Positions 33,668 through 43,928 of a DNA stretch of 64,000 bases are shown in pieces. Each line of letters begins with the position of its first letter. Within the stretch, counting starts at the first letter, position 1. The stretch comes from Hippasteria phrygiana (taxonomy: Eukaryota; Echinodermata; Asteroidea; Valvatida; Goniasteridae). Location of the stretch: contig JAZGUH010000185.1 in NCBI GenBank assembly GCA_037893225.1, positions 1 through 64,000 of the forward strand, in the 5' to 3' direction. The notes beneath the pieces are model-generated. The model saw nothing but the letters and a program-made list of their open reading frames with translations, had not been told where the DNA came from and searched no databases. The position numbers were made by a program, and so were the translations under genes.

Positions 33668-34425
33668 TGTTGGTCTCTCCACGAGACCCGATTGTTCGAG
33701 CCGAGATCCCTCTTGGCTGCATCCCCTCCCACACAGCATGGTACTTTTAAGTGCAATTCCAGTTGTGTTGTTTGCCAGACTCACATGCAGGAGTCTGACT
33801 CATTTTCTGGCCAATTATCTGGCACTACTCACAGAATCAATGGTAACATTACTTGCAACACCTCTATGTCATATATCTCATTTCTTGCATGGCTTGTGGA
33901 ATCCAGTATGTCGGGGAGACCAAGAACACGCTCAAAAAGCGTTTCTATGGCCATCGATCGACTGTAAATACCAAGAAAATGGACCCTGTTGGTCACCACT
34001 TTAACTTTCATGCATAACCATTCCATTTCTGATATACAGGGCATATAATCACTTGGCAAGAGCAAGGACTCAGTTCGCCTTAGCAGGGAGAAAGTGTAGA
34101 TGAAAGCGTCTTCGGACTATTCAACCACATGGTCTCAACATCCAGGAAGGGAATGATTAACTCTTAATCCCCCCCCCCCGGCCCCATTGTCATTTGTTTA
34201 CAGATAATCCTCCTGGCAAACACTTTTAGGGTTTCTTGCCCACTCGGATGTCTCCCTTTCCCGTTTAGCCTTGCCACATCCCTCTGTTCCTTTTATTTCC
34301 CAATTACCACCTCCTATTTGCACCCCCTCTTGCATGTGTGTTCCGTACATGTTTGTTTCTTGTAGTGTGTCATTTGCCTTTGAGAAAGAAATTCGAAATG
34401 TTAGCCAGCTATATTTTTAAATCTT
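33668..34425 (+). mobile_element. Penelope-like element, 3' fragment B
   Basis: Encodes, with frameshifts, the Cys-rich linker (FKCNSSCVVCQTHMQESDS) and the GIY-YIG remnant (CRGDQEHAQKAF frame and YGHRSTVNTKKM frame). It then has the 3' untranslated region with a decayed hammerhead-like motif at 34375-34407. The 5' end is truncated. Confidence 0.85.
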
Positions 34426-35091
34426 TGTTTGTTTTAAAGTTTGAGCAAAAACAAAATAGGGGCATTTGTATATTGACATGTTTGGGAATCCTTTAACTTT
34501 GTTTACTGTTCTTTTTCGTTTTGATTCACCCATCGATCTCTTCATGTGCAAGACATCGGGGCATGAACCGGTATGTTTGGCAATGGTTGTACCATCGGGA
34601 ACACTTCTCTTGGGTAATTTGTTTTCTTGGGCAGATTCCATCAAACGATCACACCTCCCCTCGTAGGCTCGCCATCTTGTCTGTCTGAAGACTTAGTTAA
34701 GAAAGAGAGGTGTGCATCTACGGATTGAAGACGTCAGATATGATTTATGTTAAGATAACTCAGACCTTGATAGGAATACGGACACGCAGGAATGTGGACA
34801 TGCAGGAAAAGATGCCTGAAAAAAGGTGAAATATGTTTGCCCATTCATGAAAATGAATGCCCGATCTACACGTTGGTGCAGACGAAATTTAATGAACAAT
34901 ACGATACTTTTAATTTGAATGCATCTTTTACAGGCACGACTGAAGCTAAAAGACGATGGAATGCTCGGATAGTGAATTTGAATGATTATTTTTGATTGTT
35001 AAATGACGATCTGCGTGATCATTCAATTTCAATCTAAATTGAATGAGCCAGGCATTAAAATGAACGAAGCTATTGACGAAGCTAGCTGTAC
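34426..35091. other. no gene supported
   Basis: A 67-codon ATG frame at 34792 (MWTCRKRCLKKGEICLP) has several Cys residues but no recognisable domain or splice context. Confidence 0.3.
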
Positions 35092-35778
35092 CATGCGTGA
35101 AATGCATTTTGCGCATGCGCACATCGGCTTGCCAACCAGCACCTAGCTTGCTCGAAAAACATCGCGTCAAAAAAAATCACGACTGGATAGCATGCAGGAC
35201 GTGGATTTTTTTTACGCGAATATTGACTTCAATATTCACAAATTGCAATGTCCATTCACGGCCACCATACAAAGGTATGGTGTACTATTTACGACACATC
35301 GCTTTGCCTCTTCCATACGCGACGCGACTATACGACGCGACGGCACGACGGCTGCGTTGCATCGTGCCGTCGCGTCGTGCCGTCGCTTCTTTCCCATTAC
35401 TTCTGGCGTCGCGTCGTGCGTCGCGTCGTGCCGTCGCGTCGTTTTTTCTAGCTTGCAGGTTATATCTTTCCTCAACTTCGCCCCTTCCGTCGCCCATCGC
35501 GTCGTACCGTCGTGCGTCGCGTCGTGCGTCGCGTCGTGCGTCGCGTCGTGCGTCGCGTCGTGCGTCGCGTCGTGCGTCGCGTCGTGCGTCGCGTCGTGCG
35601 TCGCGTCGTGCTCGCGTCGTGCGTCGCGTCATGCTCGCGTCGTGCGTCGCGTCGTGTTTCGCGTCGTGTTTCGCGTCGTGTTTTGCTTCGTGTTTTGCTT
35701 CGTGTTTCGCGTGGAGTAGTCCGGTCATGCTATTGTGAACATGCGCAGTTGAAATACCGAACTGGCTCACAGAATAAC
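35092..35778 (+). repeat. composite repeat 2 (inverted module C + module B)
   Basis: Module C is inverted relative to 31990-32159 and ends CCATACAAAGG. Module B starts TATGGTGTACTATTTACGAC, contains the 12 bp array CGTCGCGTCGTG (35400-35680), and ends GGCTCACAGAATAAC. The 100-221 codon ORFs in all frames (RRASRRASRR) are array shadows. Confidence 0.85.
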
Positions 35779-36010
35779 CCGCTAATAAATTTAAATTTTT
35801 GCGCGCATGTGCTTAACCGCGCGGTGAACAAAAGGCGTGAGCTGTGTATTTGAAATGTGTAAAAAGACGATTTTGCTAGAATTCTGTTTGTATTTTCCCA
35901 ATTTTCGTAGCAAACAATCTACAGAATCAACAACGGTACGGCGATAACAGCGGTGTCTGGCGGGACGAAATAAATATTGAAAAGAGAGAAAATATTTCGT
36001 TCCTGAGTAT

Positions 36011-36139
36011 CATTAGCCTTTTAGAGGTATGGCGGACACAATAGGAGGGCGCTATTTTATTTGGGTATAAATACACAGGTTTTACCCAAATCAAATAACG
36101 CCCTCCTATTGTGTCCGTCATACCTCTAAAAGGCTAATG
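36011..36139. mobile_element. MITE, family 1, copy 2
   Basis: The TIRs CATTAGCCTTTTAGAGGTAT and its complement bound a 129 bp element. It has the same ends as 1969-2219 but lacks the central 120 bp. Confidence 0.85.
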
Positions 36140-36421
36140 CAATGGGCACTTCAAACATGCGCTCATTGGTACGGTTCGGATGCTGGCAAGAGTTTTGTGC
36201 TATAAGAAGGCGCGGGTCCGGGGGGGGGGGGGGGGGGGGGGTTTCAACCCGCCCCCCCCCCCTTCCCTGCTCGTGGCCATGTTTTTTTTTTTTAGGAGCC
36301 TACGCCTAAAGTTGCAAACCAGAAAAGCAGAAACCACATGTCCTATTTTGCCTATGCGTAAGAACAAAACAAAGTGGTTAAATGGCGCCACCAACGGTGA
36401 AAAAGTGTAACTCACTGTAAA

Positions 36422-36582
36422 CAGTAGCGTATCCAGTTTTTTTGTGCCAGGAAGGGCAAACAACGTCTGAACCGTCTTAAAATCGTTTTAAAACACTATT
36501 TTTTTATTTTTTTTATGACGCTTCAAATGCCGCCAGGGGGGCAAGTCCCCCCCCCCCCCCCCTTCCGCTGGATACGCCACTG
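36422..36582. mobile_element. CAGTGGCG-family MITE
   Basis: The left end CAGTAGCGTATCCAG and right end CTGGATACGCCACTG are inverted. The interior has a poly-C tract. Confidence 0.75.
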
Positions 36583-36729
36583 ACTGTAAAGGTTTATGAA
36601 TGTTGAAACAAAGTTGCCGTGTGCACGGGTTTACATAAACGGCGTAAAACAAAGTTACAATAAAACTACACGTTATGAGCGGTTTCCATTTCTCGTCAAG
36701 GTTGGTGGGTGGGGGGGGGGGGGGTGGAA

Positions 36730-36885
36730 GGGCGGATCCAGGGGGGGCCAAAGGGGGCCCATGCCCCCCCCAAAAAAAAACAAAAAACTGACGTCGCAAA
36801 AAGGCAGCCACTGCGTACACCCACCCACAAAACTCAGCAAAAAAATGTGTTGGCCCCTCCCAAAATTGTGTTCTGGATCCGCCCT
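36730..36885. mobile_element. CGGATCC-ended MITE with homopolymer tracts
   Basis: The ends GGGCGGATCCAG / CTGGATCCGCCC are inverted. Poly-G flanks both sides and runs of C and A lie inside. Confidence 0.7.
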
Positions 36886-36910
36886 TGGGGGGGGGGGGGG
36901 GACGGTGACA

Positions 36911-37316
36911 GCCCGATTGTCCGAAGGTTCTTTAGTCCGAAGGGTTATTAATCCGAAGGTTCGTAATGGTCCAAAGGTTCGATAGTCCGAAGGGCCCAAT
37001 AGTCCGAAAAGAGAATAAGGTTAAATAATCCGAAGGTTCGATATTCGGAATAGACGATAAGTTTCTGACTTTTGAACCTTCGGACTAATTAACCTTATTC
37101 TAAGTTCGGATTACTGAACCTTCGGATAAATGAACCTTCGGATTGTAGGCCGTTCGGACTAATGCACCTTCGGACTATTGCATCAAATGTTCCGTTAACG
37201 AACCTTATTTCATTTTCGGACTATCGAACCCCCTCATATGGGGAATTTGTACGTTCGGAATATCGAACCTTTGGATCAATAAACCTTCGGACAATCGAAC
37301 CTTCGGACTATCGGGC
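36911..37316. mobile_element. foldback element of GAACCTTCGGAC units
   Basis: The ends GCCCGATTGTCCGAAGGTTC and ATCGGGC form TIRs. The interior repeats TCCGAAGGTTCGATA in the left half and its complement in the right half, about 20 units in total. No ORF. Confidence 0.8.
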
Positions 37317-37651
37317 GGACCCCGTAAAGGCGTGTATATTGTTAGGCATGTGGTTTGAACAAGGCCCATCACCATAATTCGTATATTTCTTTTATTATCA
37401 ACAACCAGATATTGCAATGGTGATGCTAAAAATGGATCAACTTATACCGGAACCTATAGTTCTTGGATTTTGATAAATAAATTGCCAAATGCATTACGTT
37501 TAACTAATCCTTTTTAAGGGGTGGGATTCGCCCATTATTAGTTGTCCGCCAAAACTATAATTATATATGGTGGGGACATAATCTCCCGTTTCCAGGATCG
37601 CTTTGCAGGCCAGTCATTCAGCACTATATAAAAGAAAACCAAACGGCAAAT

Positions 37652-38770
37652 GTTATTCTGTGAGCCAGTTCGGTATTTCAACTGCGCATGTTCACAATAG
37701 CATGACCGGACTACTCCACGCGAAACACGAAGCGAAACACGACGCGAAACACGACGCGACGCACGACGCGAAACACGACGCGACGCACGACGCGAGCACG
37801 ACGCGACGCACGACGCGAGCACGACGCGACGCACAACGCGACGCATGACGCGACGCACGACGCGACGCACGACGGTACGACGCGATGGGCGACGGAAGGG
37901 GCGACGTTGAGGAAAGAAAACCTGCAAGCTAGAAAAAAAACGACGCGACGGCACGACGGCACGACGCGACGCACGACGCGACACCAGAAGTAATGGGAAA
38001 GAAGCGACGGCACGACGCGACGGCACGATGCAACGCAGCCGTCGTGCCGTCGCGTCGTATAGTCGCGTCGCGTATGGAAGAGGCAAAGCGATGTGTCGTA
38101 AATAGTACACCATACAAAGGTCACTGCACACAGAACGCTGAATTGCCACACCGCATGATGGAATTGAATTGCGGAACGATGAAATTGCATTGCGCGCGGA
38201 ATGGTGAATTGGCGAATGAAAGGACGAACTCGCAGTAAAGGACGATTACTTGTAAAACCGAATAGTTATGCGAGCACGGAGAATCGATTACTACCAAATT
38301 GCCAAACGAAACGGCGAAATTGCCGAATTGAATGGTGAAATTGACAAATTGAATGGTGATATTGCCGAATTGAATGATGAAATTGCCGAATTGAATGATG
38401 AAATTGCCGAATTGAATGGTGAAATTGACAAATTGAATGATGAAATTGCCGAACAGAATGGTGATGACATGCCAAACGGAATGGTGATATTGCCGAATTG
38501 AATGATAAAATTGCCGAATTGAATGATAAAAATGCCAAATTGAATGGCGAATTTGCCGAATGGAATGGTGAAATTGCCGAACGGAATGATGAAATTGCCA
38601 AACGGAATGGTGAAATTGCGGAATGGAATGTCGAAATGCAAAACGAAATGGCGAAATTGCCGAATGGAATGATGAAATTGCCAAATTGAATGATGGAATT
38701 GCCGAACGGAATGATGAAAATGACGAAGCCAACGATCTGAAGCCACCCAAGATAGCAATGGCGTTCCATA
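37652..38770 (-). repeat. composite repeat 3 (modules A + B, minus orientation)
   Basis: Read on the minus strand: module A from TATGGAACGCC (38770), the 21 bp array (38300-38700), the unique part and CCTTTGTATGG (about 38115). Module B with the 12 bp array then follows to GTTATTCTG (37652). On the plus strand, 38268-38501 is an open frame of IAELNDE heptads, a coiled-coil pattern with Ile at a and Leu at d. Confidence 0.85.
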
Positions 38771-39433
38771 ATTTACTGCGGTGGCGAGGCGCTCGCGTGC
38801 GTGTTATTTAGACGCACGCGCTCGACGCACGCGCTCGACGCAGCTTCGACAATGCCAACAGGGTGTTTACAACTTGCCAAAATGCGCACGCGACTCAAAT
38901 TAAAGAACGCGGGCAGCCTGCACGCGAGCGCGGTACCACTGTAAAAATGGCGTCGGCGAATTTCTGTATACGAGTTCCAATAATTATGTTCCCCATGGGG
39001 CGCTCTTTGTGGACGGACGTGTTTTTTTAATTACTGTTTTTAGTTGATGTTTCAATCGTTTTTTAATCGTGAAAATTCACTCTGTTTTATAAGCATCCAG
39101 ATTTTATCAAGTTTTTAGTGTCTTCTTGTTTAACTGCTTGTATAGGATTGTTGGTTATTTCATCTTTTTGTCGTCTTTGGTCATCGTTTTGATGTATGTA
39201 TTCTTCCATGATTTAACATGTACGTGTAAGTAACGATAACCTGTACTTCCATCGTCATGGCTAAGATTCGGACTCGGACGTCGTGTCTTTCTGTTCTACT
39301 CCTTGGTCCTGCTGGCTACACGGATATACAACTCCAAGCTGCGATATGCTCAACCTTTCTCACCATCTTCTGTGTCATTTTTGGCCCTGAAACAACACAC
39401 ACAATTAGCAGATCCCAGGTACAAGTTCTGTAA
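38771..39433. other. 5' flank of LINE 1; no gene supported
   Basis: A GACGCACGCGCTC repeat lies at 38800-38840. The LINE 5' region probably begins within 38900-39430 (GC-rich then C/T-rich), but the boundary is not visible. Confidence 0.35.
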
Positions 39434-39538
39434 TTGCATTCAGCCTTTTGTGTGGCAAAAAGCCTCATCCAGTACTACAACTTTAATCGTTCATCAGTCT
39501 TGTACAAAATAACTGTTCTACGTCTAATGGCCTCAAGC

Positions 39539-39562
39539 GATATTGAAGTCAATCCTGGTCCA
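39539..39562 (+). other. 2A-like ribosome-skipping motif
   Basis: The frame reads LMASS then DIEVNPGP, matching the D(V/I)ExNPGP consensus of 2A peptides. In 2A peptides the bond between the last Gly and Pro is skipped during translation. Similar motifs are known at the N-terminus of some invertebrate non-LTR retrotransposons. Here it precedes the PHD finger. Function is inferred only. Confidence 0.75.
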
Positions 39563-39620
39563 TCAGTCTTAATTACATGTAATCACTTAGTAGATACAAG
39601 TACCCCCAACTCTGGTGTGT

Positions 39621-39830
39621 TCCTTGTGGTACCTGTGGGATCTCTGTCACTTAGAATGACAAAGGGGTTATGTGCGAAAACTGTGAAAGATGGTTGTACA
39701 TTGGTTGTCAGAACATCCATGACTCATCTTATGAAAACCTTGGAAGAAGCTCAGTGGCATGGGTCTGCCTCTGTTGTGACTCTCCAAACTATAGCTCAGT
39801 CCTGTTTGATCTCCACAGCAGTGAATTAAA
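39621..39830 (+). pseudogene. LINE PHD-like zinc finger
   Basis: The frame reads PCGTCGISVT, stop, then GVMCENCERWLYIGCQ and VAWVCLCC. Cys pairs and the W match the PHD fingers of CR1-type ORFs. The usual His (WYH) is replaced (WLY), and one TAG interrupts the frame. A +1 change from the 2A frame is needed. Confidence 0.7.
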
Positions 39831-39930
39831 TGTGGATAGCTTTGATGATAACAATCCTCACTTCCTTTTGGAGCCTAAATTTATGTCATCACCTATCAAG
39901 CCCAAACCAAAGTCTTGTATTGGTCCTAGA

Positions 39931-40640
39931 CCCATACGCATCATCAATGTTAATTGCCAGTCACTCGTGAATAAGAAATCTGCTTTTTTTTAATGTCATC
40001 GACAGCACAAGACCTGATATTATAATAGCAACAGAGACATGGTTCACCACCGGTATTCATGATTCGAAATACTTCAGTTCCCATTATAATGTGTTTAGAT
40101 GTGATAGGCTAAATGGAGTTGGCGGAGGAGTTGTCATTGCTGTCAATAGTGATTTCATCAGCATCCGAGTAAGAGATCTTGAGTGTGAATCTTCTGAAAG
40201 GGTATGGGTGAAAATCAACATAAAGGGCTGTAAGACGCTGTTCATCGGGGCTTGTTATCGTGCAAAAATTTATGATACTGTTACACTGGACGCATTAGAT
40301 TCATCTCTTCAGAAAATATCTGGTCATTGAAACAAAACAGTTATCCTTGGTGGGGATCGACTTCAATCTCCCTGGCTGGGATTGGTCAACTATCTCTCAA
40401 AACCAACGTTCATCATTCATCAGTTCACAGAAAGTTTGGTGAAATACTAGATGACAACGGCTTGGTTCAGATGGTTGAAGAACCGACTCGTCTTGGAAAT
40501 ATTCTTGACCTTATCATTACAAATCGTCCTAACCAAATTAACAGGACTCAGGTCATCCCTGGTATCAGTGATCACAACATAGTATACACAGAATTAGACA
40601 TAAAACTGCAGCACACAGAAAACAATTTCCTCGGAAAGTG
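39931..40640 (+). pseudogene. LINE APE-type endonuclease
   Basis: Motifs in order: IRIINVNCQSLVNK; PDIIIATETW, holding the catalytic Glu; RLNGVGGGVVIAV; GACYR; VILGGD then DFNLPGWDWS after a 1 bp shift at about 40350; and LDLIITN and ISDHNIVY with the catalytic His. A poly-T frameshift lies at 39985. This domain nicks target DNA in LINE retrotransposition. Confidence 0.85.
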
Positions 40641-41249
40641 CCCTTGCACAGCAAGACTAATTGGGAAAGTTTTCATTGTCATGCCTCCCAAATAGCTGAT
40701 AAAATTGCCATGGCTGAACAAACCTCAACAGTTGATCAGTTGTGGGATATCTTCAAGCAAGGTATTCATGAAGGGATTCAATTATTCATTTTTCATAGAT
40801 TAACCAAAACCAAAGATTCTCATCCTTGGATCTCAGCCCAACTTAGAAGGAAAATTCGCCGCAGGGACAAAGCTTACAAATTAAGCAAAAGATTTGGTCG
40901 ACCTCATCAAAAAAACTAAATTTAAAAAACTTAAGGCAGATATTCAGCGTGAGCTACGACAGGCATACTGGAGCTATGTAGAAAATCTTTAATATTATCC
41001 CACAATCAACCGACGCCAACAACTTATGTGGTATGAAGAGGTTCTGCACCAGAGGTCTGATTTCGTCGGAGTCTCTCCTTTGAAAGTAGACGGCAAGTTA
41101 ATTACGGATGCACAGCTTAAAGCGGAAGTACTAAAATAAACACTTTCAGTCAGTTTTCACACAAGAAACTGATTTCTTCTTTCCTGCACCTTACACAGTC
41201 ATACCCTCTATGCCAGATGTCAATATAAACAAACCAGGCGTACTCAAGC

Positions 41250-42000
41250 TGTTAAAAAAAATTAAAACCACGTAAAGCTGCAGGCCCGGACAACATCAGC
41301 CCATGTGTCCTGAAGGAGCTGTCTGAGGAATTGTCAGACCCACTCACAAGAATATTTCGTAAATCACTTCAAGAGGGGCAAGTACCGGCTGACTGAAAAC
41401 ATGCCAAAAAGAATGATCCCCTGGAAATCTTTATTTCAGGTCAAAAAATACATCGCGTTGATTCTCATAAACATTTAGGGGTTATAATTGATAGTAAACT
41501 TCACTCTTCTGAACATGTTAAACAAGTTTGCAATAAAATAAATTCTGGAATGTATTTGCTTGCCAGAACAAGAAAATTTATTAATCAGCCTACAGCTTTT
41601 TTGTTATACAACGCCCTGATTTTACCTCACATTGACTACTGCTGTATGTTGTGGGGTGCCAAATCTACATGTACTCTGGTTTCTAAAATTCAAAAACTTC
41701 AAAATAGAGCACTTCGTATTGTTCTTAAGCTCCCGCCACTTTCACCCACTAATTTAATTTTCGGTAATCTTAATACAATGACAGTTGCCCAGCGTATTCA
41801 TTTTCAACTTGGCTGCCAGGCTTTTAAGGCTAGGTGTTGCGCCGGACTACTTATGCCAAAAACTTAACCGAATCCAACCTGGCAATCGACCAACAACTAG
41901 GGCCATCACACATGGTAATTTTATTGTTCCAAGACCTAATTGTGAAATTTGTAAGAATGGTTTTAGTTACAGAGTTACTTGGCCCGATTCTGCCGAGTGA
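41250..42000 (+). pseudogene. LINE reverse transcriptase ends, core deleted
   Basis: RT segment 1 (KAAGPDNISPCVLKEL, ending near KHA at 41405) is joined directly to the thumb region (GQKIHRVDSHKHLGVIIDS). About 400 bp encoding the catalytic core is lacking relative to the family. LLYNALILPHIDYC and VSKIQKLQNRALRIV follow. A frame change at about 41850 leads to NFIVPRPNCE and a stop at 42000. Confidence 0.8.
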
Positions 42001-42360
42001 GTGTTACGCATCATGTACGCCATCCATGGAAAATGGCGCGGTAAGCGCAGCACGCACAATACCACACGCAGCTGCGATAGTTGACTTGCACTGGCACACT
42101 GTGCACACGCACAAAGAAATAATCGTGCGAACTACGAAAAAACGCGCACGAGACATAATCAAGAAGCGACTTAATAAAGTTAAATACTTCGCGTCATTTT
42201 GAGACTCCGCGTGTGCAAACTTTTTGTAATGAACTAAATGAAGTTGGCGCATAACCTGGAAGAAGAAGAAGAGAAGAAGAAGACAATATTTCGTCGTCTG
42301 TTAGGAAAACAAACCGCGGTTCGGAAACAATGTCCTCCATTTTGTGTGAATGGCAGCCTA
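42001..42360. other. no gene supported
   Basis: Minus ORFs of 82-93 codons have no recognisable domain. A GAAGAA run lies at 42260-42284. Confidence 0.35.
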
Positions 42361-42435
42361 GACTGGTTCCCGGTCCCCGTATTATATAATATACATTTGA
42401 AGTCCGAAGGACAACGGAGGGACCGGGAACCAGTC
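42361..42435. repeat. perfect 17 bp inverted repeat (MITE-like)
   Basis: The arms GACTGGTTCCCGGTCCC and its complement are separated by 41 bp containing TATATAATATA. Confidence 0.85.
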
Positions 42436-42465
42436 CAATGACAGCTGTGTTGCAGCGGCGGGGAA

Positions 42466-42497
42466 GTTCTATCAAACGCGTTACCGTTTGATAGAAC
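42466..42497. repeat. perfect 13 bp hairpin
   Basis: GTTCTATCAAACG and its reverse complement with a 6 base loop. A third GATAGAAC follows at 42502. Confidence 0.85.
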
Positions 42498-43328
42498 CAT
42501 GTGATAGAACATTTTTGGCGGTGCGGGTTCGCGTCGTACGATGGGACGAATAATTTAATGCACGTGATCGACGATCCACCAATCGGATGGCTGGAATTTA
42601 TTCAGGTGTTGTATAATAGAGCCTAAAAACGGTTCACTCCTGGAAATACACGTGTAAAATGTCTTGTATTTTAAATTTCTTTTTATTTAATAAGTGTTAA
42701 AGAAATTCACCCACTGAAAAGGCCTTTACAAAATTGTTTCTACCAATATCAAGTTAAAAATCAGCCGAATCGAAAGAGAAATATCGTGCTAAAAAAATAC
42801 CTAAAACTTCCGGAAATCTCTGGAACAGTATTTCGCGCGGTTCCCCGGCATATGTACGTACACCCACCCACACAAGTGTGTAAACACCAGCAATCGTTGA
42901 CCTCCCATTGTTCCTCTTTTGTTTATACTTCAACTTTTTCGAAATGCCTCCCATTGGTTTTGTACACAATTTTCAATCGTGGACGTTCAGTCAAACGTGG
43001 ACTCTTTGTCTGTGCCCTAACCATTTTGTCCTAGGTCCACGATTGCCAGTATATACATACTCATAGTCATACTCACACACACCCAGTCGTGTTTTACTAT
43101 GAGGACCATGAATGGAACCAAGTTCTTTTGTTCCCTTTGTCAAAATTTTCCGAACATGTCCCATAAGGTTTGTACACGAAATTCTCCCGAGGACTCGTCC
43201 CAGGTCCTCGTGGTCATTGTTATCCCTAATCCATCATTGTCCCAAGTCCTCAATCGTATAGATTAACCTGCTCACACAATTGCTGCATATGCAACTCGCT
43301 GCAGTACTGATTGAAAATAGAATTTTAA
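42498..43328. other. no gene supported
   Basis: Non-coding. ORFs of up to 82 codons have no recognisable domain. Confidence 0.4.
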
Positions 43329-43928
43329 AGGGACACATTGTTTTGGATTTTGCGATTTGGGCTATAAAACTGATTGGGAAGCTTTTTTAAAAGTAGAATA
43401 TAAAAATTCACATAACTATTCCTTCAAATTGCGTGGTTTTTGTTTAATTTCGTGACAAATAACGGTCCGCCATTTTGTAGAACCAATTTTTTGACTCCAC
43501 AAAATGGCGGACCGTGTTCACAAGTCGTATTTCCAGTCGCAACTGGTTGAAGTACGTTCTGTTGATCCATCATGGTTTTGATGTACTGTGGCACGGCGCG
43601 CAGCACTGGCGATTGTGTGTCGCGCGCGAGGTAGAGAATGGTACCTGGCGATCATCTGATATGTTTACAAGGCCACTGGCTGCGGTGCCAGCCTAAGACT
43701 CTTACAGCGTATTTTGCGCATTATTTAGACGGTGGTATTTACTACTGGAAAGAAGTCTATGTTTCGCGGGTCAGATGTCGGGGGTCAGAGGCCAATTTTT
43801 TGTTTTGTAATCACTACTCACTAATTACAACAGATTATACGTGTTTTTTTTGCATGAACAACTCTTATAAAAGATAGGGACATTTCCAAACAGCAACATT
43901 TCATGACATTTGAAGGCAATGTGTCCCT
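43329..43928. mobile_element. 600 bp TTAA-flanked TIR element
   Basis: The ends AGGGACACATTG and CAATGTGTCCCT are perfect, with TTAA on both sides. A second inverted repeat of 17 bp (ACGGTCCGCCATTTTGT, 43462-43478 / 43499-43515) lies inside. A TTAA target is used by piggyBac-type and some other elements. No transposase seen. Confidence 0.85.

Larger units (their letters stand above)
39434..42000 (+). mobile_element. CR1/L2-like LINE, internally deleted and degraded
   Basis: In order: a 2A-like motif (39539-39562), a PHD-like finger, an APE-type endonuclease, the start of the RT (KAAGPDNISP at about 41275), a deletion of the RT core with its YxDD, and the C-terminus (HKHLGVIIDSKL, PHIDYC at about 41640). 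Multiple frameshifts and stops make it inactive. Domain order fits CR1/L2-clade non-LTR retrotransposons, which copy themselves by target-primed reverse transcription. Confidence 0.85.

Noticed and set aside
35073..35853. ORFs of 221, 175, 161 and 113 codons rich in RRAS or CVAS
   Set aside because: Frames of the 12 bp array in module B on both strands; no non-repeat domain.
38121..38769. Minus ORFs of 209, 167 and 155 codons (FIIQFGN type)
   Set aside because: Frames of the 21 bp array in module A; the same occurs at 31188-32018.
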